From Gadus chalcogrammus (Eukaryota; Chordata; Actinopteri; Gadiformes; Gadidae), in the NCBI RefSeq assembly GCF_026213295.1, contig NC_079426.1, positions 13,717,091-13,781,090 on the forward strand: DNA of 64,000 nucleotides, written 5' to 3'. Below, piece after piece: positions 45,919 to 64,000 of this stretch. The notes beneath the pieces were generated by a model. That model was not told where the DNA came from. It worked only from the letters and a program-made list of their open reading frames with translations, and searched no databases. The position numbers were made by a program, and so were the translations under genes. The first letter of the stretch is position 1. Each line of letters starts with the position of its first letter.

Positions 45919-45948
45919 ATCGTCTCGACCACATGTGGTCGAGACGAT
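45919..45948. repeat. Perfect 30-bp palindrome at the LINE junction
   Basis: ATCGTCTCGACCACA followed immediately by its exact reverse complement, with no spacer. It lies within about 10 bp of the right boundary of the inserted LINE. Confidence 0.9.
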
Positions 45949-46872
45949 GAAGAAGAATACCATGGTCGATTGCGTCGAAGGCAGCACTGAGGTCAAGCAA
46001 CACTAGAACAGAGCTTTCATTGCTATCCATAGTCGCGAGAAGATCATTTGCCACTCTTGTCACAGCAGTTTCAGTGGAAAGGAAAGTCCTGAAATGGTTC
46101 AAATAGGTTGTTCGTCATCAGGTGACATCAGGTGTTTGGTTTGCTACAATCCTTTCCAGTACTTTAGAAATTAAAGGAAGTTCAGCCAAAGAGATTTTGG
46201 TGGACTGCAGGAGGGTTGCTTCAGGGTGGACACTTGGTGCTGGCTGAGTCAGATGGAGATGACAGGCATCAATTCTTTACTAATGGATTAGATTTTGTGT
46301 TCAAATAATTCGATTAATTGGATGCTGAGAGGGAGGAGCCCACGTTCTGAGTATGTTTTTGAGTCAGTTCTTATTGATGTTGATTACACTGGCAAAGTAG
46401 GCGTTCCTGGAAGTAATGCAGTTTGGGAGATGAGCAGGCTGTCATGCCATACAGAATGAAAGGGCTTCAAGTTGATTTGAGCACTATTTACGTTCTAGTA
46501 TTCTGCAGCTTCGCTACAGGGTACTAGTGTCTTCAGTGAACCAAGATGCGTTTTTTTTGTGGAGCAACATATTTGATGGCTGTAGATAATGCACTGCTAA
46601 AAATCACTAGGAGACTATCCACAGAAACAGAGTAGTAACGTAGCCTACTCCTTCTGATATTATTGAACCTTAAGAAAAGAGTTCTTGTTTGTTTTGCTAC
46701 ATTATTAACAACGGTATGATTCATGCTCCTATCGGTTTGCTTTTCCTGTCTTCTTGTCAAAGAGATCTAGGCTTTATTCACCTTTAGAAATTGCAATGAG
46801 GACCATTAAAGCAGAGTCCTCAATAATTGAAAGATTACCGTCATGGTCTCTTTTGATGTTTGATCAAAGTTT

Positions 46873-46950
46873 TTTTCATTTTACCTTTATTTAACCAGGC
46901 AGATCATTAAGAACAAGTTATTATATACAGTGTTGGCCTGGTTTAAAAGC
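46873..46950. repeat. Teleost interspersed repeat tail
   Basis: TTTACCTTTATTTAACCAGG and the following AGATCATTAAGAACAAGTT match the form of a repeat end very common in teleosts. Only this end is present. Confidence 0.45.
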
Positions 46951-47465
46951 TCTATACAAATCTTGCACAAATACACTGTTCATTTGTATCTATGAATAGT
47001 TGGGTATGGGACAGATTGGGGCTTAGAGTTACTGATAGTCAAGTCAAGACAAATTTATACAAATTTGTCCCGAAAACATATCTATAGATGTAGGGATCAT
47101 AACTCACCGCAAGATGGAGCCATTGAGTCATGCAACAGGATCCGCACGCTCTTCACAAGCTTCCAACTCGGATTTATGAAAGCAAAAAAACGTAAACTTT
47201 AATGGCCAATGTTCAATTGATCCGTTGATAGTTTAATTAATCTTTTTTTATTCGAGGGAAAAAATAAGAGGCTTGGCTACAGCCAATTGATCTATCTATC
47301 TCACCTCTTCCCACTGTAATTATAGGAACTTTTTAAACATTTTTCCAACTTCAAAAATAGGTTAAAGCTGTCATCTGATATTGACGCGACAAAATAAAAT
47401 CTCATATTGAATACACGTGGAGGGCAATGAAATTAGTAGAAATTATTCAGTGTATGTCAAGAAGA

Positions 47466-47639
47466 CCAATCGTAAAGGCCAATATTTGCTTATTATTGTG
47501 CTACAGTCTGCGTAGCGGGAACAGTCTACTCCACACAAAGGTTGAATGACGTCAAGGACCCGTCAAGTAGGGACGGCTTCAGATGCGTCTCTCGTCAGTG
47601 CAACAGAGGAAAAAGGGAATAAGCCTGTGCGCATGTAAG
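47466..47639 (+). promoter_or_regulatory. slc18a2: slc18a2 promoter region and non-coding first exon
   Basis: A perfect cAMP-response element TGACGTCA lies at 47547-47554 and CCAAT motifs occur near 47466 and 47480. The sequence reaches a good donor ATGTAAG|GTAAGA at 47639/47640, which would splice to the acceptor TGCTACAG at 47853. The transcription start must lie between, but its position is not visible. VMAT2 promoters in mammals also contain CREs and respond to cAMP signalling (family knowledge). Confidence 0.6.
47547..47554 (+). promoter_or_regulatory. slc18a2: Perfect CRE palindrome TGACGTCA
   Basis: Consensus CREB/ATF binding site about 85 bp upstream of the presumed non-coding exon donor of slc18a2. 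Confidence 0.65.
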
Positions 47640-47853
47640 GTAAGATTATTTTTAAAAAAAATCCTCAGGTTTCTGTCATTATACGTTCAAATGTTTTGTT
47701 GCAATCCATGAACTTATGTGGACTTTTACGCAGAACTTTTTAGGCCTATTATGAGACCCATTCAATGTTTTTTTTCATGAGCAAAGGTTATGATATCCAT
47801 TTTCATCCGTCTAAGGTAGAATACGTGTCCTAATGGTGTTTGCTATGCTACAG

Positions 47854-61574
<13,721 letters not shown>

Positions 61575-61904
61575 AAGCAGGTCGCAGGTCCCAGGTCCCA
61601 GGTCGCTCCAGAGAGGATCTATATTTTGTTGTACAAAAATCTCAGAAGGCAGAAGAAGAACACAAAGTGGGGAAATGATCGATAAGCGATATGAATCACG
61701 ATTCACACTACTCTGCAAAGCCGTTTCTATGTGAATGTCTGCGTGTCTGTCGTTGCTGTTATGTGTCCTGTTTAGGCGCCCGTACCGGACCAAACCAAAG
61801 TTGTTCTTCAGTGTAAAAGCCCATGGGTGCTGGCCGGCGGCCCGCAGTGTGTTAGTGTCCAGCCAATAGCCTTACAGCAAGGAGGAGCAGGTCAGAAGTC
61901 GAGC

Positions 61905-62065
61905 TTCCTGAGGAGATTTCTAAGGCGCTTTATAAGAAGGTTCCTGGGGAGGTTCCTCAGGAGGTTCCTAAGGAGCTCCCCAAGGAGCCGACTATGGAGC
62001 TTTCTAAGGAAGTTCCTAAGGAGCTTTCTAGAGCTGTCTTAAGGTTTCTAAGGGGGTTTCTAAGT
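61905..62065 (+). repeat. slc18a2: 12-bp degenerate repeat in the slc18a2 3' UTR
   Basis: Imperfect AGGAGSTTYCTA units (GAGGTTCCT, GAGCTTTCT) recur about twelve times. The RRFL-repeat open frame across it is not a gene. Confidence 0.75.
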
Positions 62066-62985
62066 GGTGTGATGTCACTCATGAAGGAGGAGTTGGCTCC
62101 TTCAATAATCTTTGAAACACAAACTTATCTTACTTCACCTCTGGGTCATCGTTATCAGTTTTAACTTTAGCAATGTTTACAAATTATAAACCAATGTCAA
62201 ATGTCAAAACAATTGTGAATCAGGTAGCAAATTTGATCATTTGTTTTTATAAATATTTATTTTGAATCAATGGTTGAGTGTAGTTTGGCTTTGTTATTTA
62301 AAAAAAGATAACGAATCTGTTCCAGAAACAAAGGTTGTTCATTATATCAGCTAATTTCAGTGACGGTATAAATTCTGGCAAGTAGCCGATTTTACTGAGC
62401 TAATCACCTTGCTATTAATTTATTTATAGAAAAAAACCTATGTAATGTGCAGAGTATTTCTATTTCCTCAAAAGGAATGACAACGTAGTTGACAGTAGGC
62501 CTAAACGCATAACCAAATAGTTAAGTTCAGTGCAGTCGAGCCCTTTACACATTTTAAAGATGCGCTCTGCTATTTCTTTATATCTGTGATATTTCAGGTA
62601 TATGTACAAATATATCATACATAAAAAGTACCATGTACATAGGTTGTTGCAGTGAATAGATGTAAGCTGGCCAGCTGTCGCATGCAGTACATTGAACCAA
62701 ACATCATGAAGCAGCTAATGTGATTTTATCTATGGATAAATTGTGTCATGGCTGCAGTTTTCAAACATTGAAGAACTGCGCTATTGTTGATGGAAGGAAA
62801 GGAAATTGAAAAAAGGCACATTTTTCATCTTCTTTGTCTCAAGATCACAATAATGTGACATACATTGAAACTAAGCATAAGTCAATTTGATATAGATTTT
62901 CTGTTAAATTAGTAAATTGGCTATATTCTTTAATTATTGAAGTATTTGTGCCTAAAGATTAGTAAAAAAGTTTTTTTATTGTCTG

Positions 62986-62991
62986 AATAAA
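62986..62991 (+). terminator. slc18a2: Candidate slc18a2 polyadenylation signal
   Basis: AATAAA in an AT-rich context, about 1.4 kb after the stop. Confidence 0.45.
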
Positions 62992-63010
62992 ATCGTAGAT
63001 TATACATTAA

Positions 63011-64000
63011 TCGTTATATATTTCAGTCTCTGTTGCACAAGGATGACTGCTTACAATTATTGGTAAAGTAAGTAGTATGATGAAGCAAAAATTATAATTT
63101 CTCACTTGAAAAGCCTTCATTTTCTGGCCAGTATTGTAAGATAATATATACAATATAAAAGAAAACAGGAGATAATCCGGTTTCAAATTTCCCCTGTAAG
63201 ATTTATTTGGCAGTTTTCTATTACCATTTTTTCCAGTTTTAAAAGATGTGTTTATTAAAGAAAGTGATTTATTTTGCCTTTGAAACCCAAAGCTCTCTCT
63301 GACTTGCCTTCTCTGATCTGTGTTTACCTTATTCAAAGAGATACTTTTAGGAACCAAAACAGTACAGCAATCCTATATTTTATATCATATTTTATGATTT
63401 TTGATGACCTGGTGGCTTCGTGAGGTGTGCCGATTGTGTAATATATGTTGATACTAAAGGGGATGTTGTATCCTCAATTAAATGTTGTATGCTTAAAAAA
63501 CCCCAACCCACGGATATGGAAAAAGTGATTTGGATTCGTTGTTTACGACGCTGTACAGGCACCACATACCGGAATATCAATAGGCCTACTGTTCGCTTTA
63601 GGATTTGTTATTTTATTCTTTGTCTGTATATATCTTATTGTTTGTGGTTTTCAGTCCTAGACATCTTTGATTCGTCTGGATCAGTTTAATCGTTCAAGAC
63701 TCAACTGCTAAACGTGAATATTCACATATCAACAAATCCGACACTTCCCTTTGAGATTGGTACGTGATGCCTCGTGATTTGCGGAGGGGGACAGGAGAGA
63801 GGGAGGGAGAGAGAAAGGGAGAATGAGAGGGAGATGACGGTGGAGAAATGTTCCACTATAAATCCACCCGTGTAGGAGCAGCCACGCTATAATCAGCATG
63901 TCCATCTTCGCCGTCGGGCCCCAATTACCTTGCAGATGCTTGAACAATGCTTCCCCCCACTCCCCATCTCTCTCTCCCCCATCTCTCCGTCAAGAATCTG
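63011..64000. other. Downstream flank, no gene recognised
   Basis: AT-rich sequence, then a GA tract at about 63783-63835. In other vertebrates PDZD8 follows on the opposite strand, but none of its exons is visible before the window ends. Confidence 0.4.

Larger units (their letters stand above)
44280..46200 (-). mobile_element. Older L2-type LINE fragment, split by a later LINE
   Basis: Two blocks flank the inner LINE. The right block (45917-46102) translates on the minus strand to TAVTRVANDLLATMDSNESS and VLVLLDLSAAFDAIDH, an early RT segment. The left block (about 44280-44519) translates, with stops, to GLILGPLLF...DII...FHCYADDIQIYIPD, the later RT segment with YADD. Together they make a single L2-like RT broken open by the insert at 44520-45912. 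Confidence 0.75.
61575..63010 (+). other. slc18a2: slc18a2 3' UTR
   Basis: The sequence after the TAA runs to a clean AATAAA at 62986-62991 that may mark the 3' end, giving a UTR of about 1.4 kb. A degenerate repeat lies at 61905-62065. Confidence 0.55.

Noticed and set aside
61827..62042. Open frame with RRFL repeats
   Set aside because: It lies in the slc18a2 3' UTR and comes from a 12-bp degenerate repeat.

Overview
The window looks like a piece of a teleost fish genome, quite possibly a cod-like (gadid) species. It has spliced vertebrate genes with GT/AG introns, very dense CA/GT microsatellites, and a Gypsy-type retrotransposon with the integrase-before-RT order of the Gmr1-like elements (first described, as I recall, from Atlantic cod). 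The species is an inference; the vertebrate gene content is seen directly.

Three protein-coding genes can be read exon by exon. (1) vax1, a homeobox gene of ventral forebrain and eye, lies on the minus strand in three coding exons (14192 down to 8018). (2) kcnk18 (TRESK two-pore K+ channel) is on the plus strand in three exons (39635-42821), 403 codons plus stop. (3) slc18a2 (VMAT2, vesicular monoamine transporter) is on the plus strand in 15 coding exons (47975-61574), 528 codons plus stop, preceded by a non-coding 5' exon and a perfect cAMP-response element. Their order and orientations match the conserved vertebrate block SHTN1-VAX1-KCNK18-SLC18A2. A CpG-containing minus-strand promoter-like stretch near 3.0-3.15 kb sits where shtn1 would start, but no shtn1 coding sequence is recognised.

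The 17-36 kb interval between vax1 and kcnk18 is mostly transposon-derived. It holds a hAT-like non-autonomous element (about 17456-18213) next to an internally deleted Gmr1-like LTR retrotransposon (18233-21988, 4-bp target duplication). Further on are a RecQ-helicase-like fragment (about 27.74-27.9 kb), a hAT transposon with an exact 8-bp target duplication and a decayed transposase (29225-31725) that contains a nested TTAA-flanked MITE, an orphan C2H2 zinc-finger exon (32167-32286), a second TTAA MITE (32934-33223), and a degraded LTR element with a tRNA-Pro-like primer site (34391-35684). Between kcnk18 and slc18a2 a LINE is inserted inside an older LINE (about 44.28-46.2 kb), with a perfect 30-bp palindrome near the junction. 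slc18a2 introns carry several degenerate minisatellites and a third TTAA element.

The three genes are not an operon-like unit; each has its own role (transcription factor, K+ leak channel, monoamine transporter) and they are neighbours through old synteny. The most notable observations are the Gmr1-like element with its SCAN-like Gag, the frame-broken vax1 C-terminus, the LINE-in-LINE junction palindrome, and an slc18a2 splice acceptor whose polypyrimidine tract is replaced by a GAT repeat. I found no clear sign of an undescribed molecular system; most unexplained sequence is repeats and mobile-element relics.
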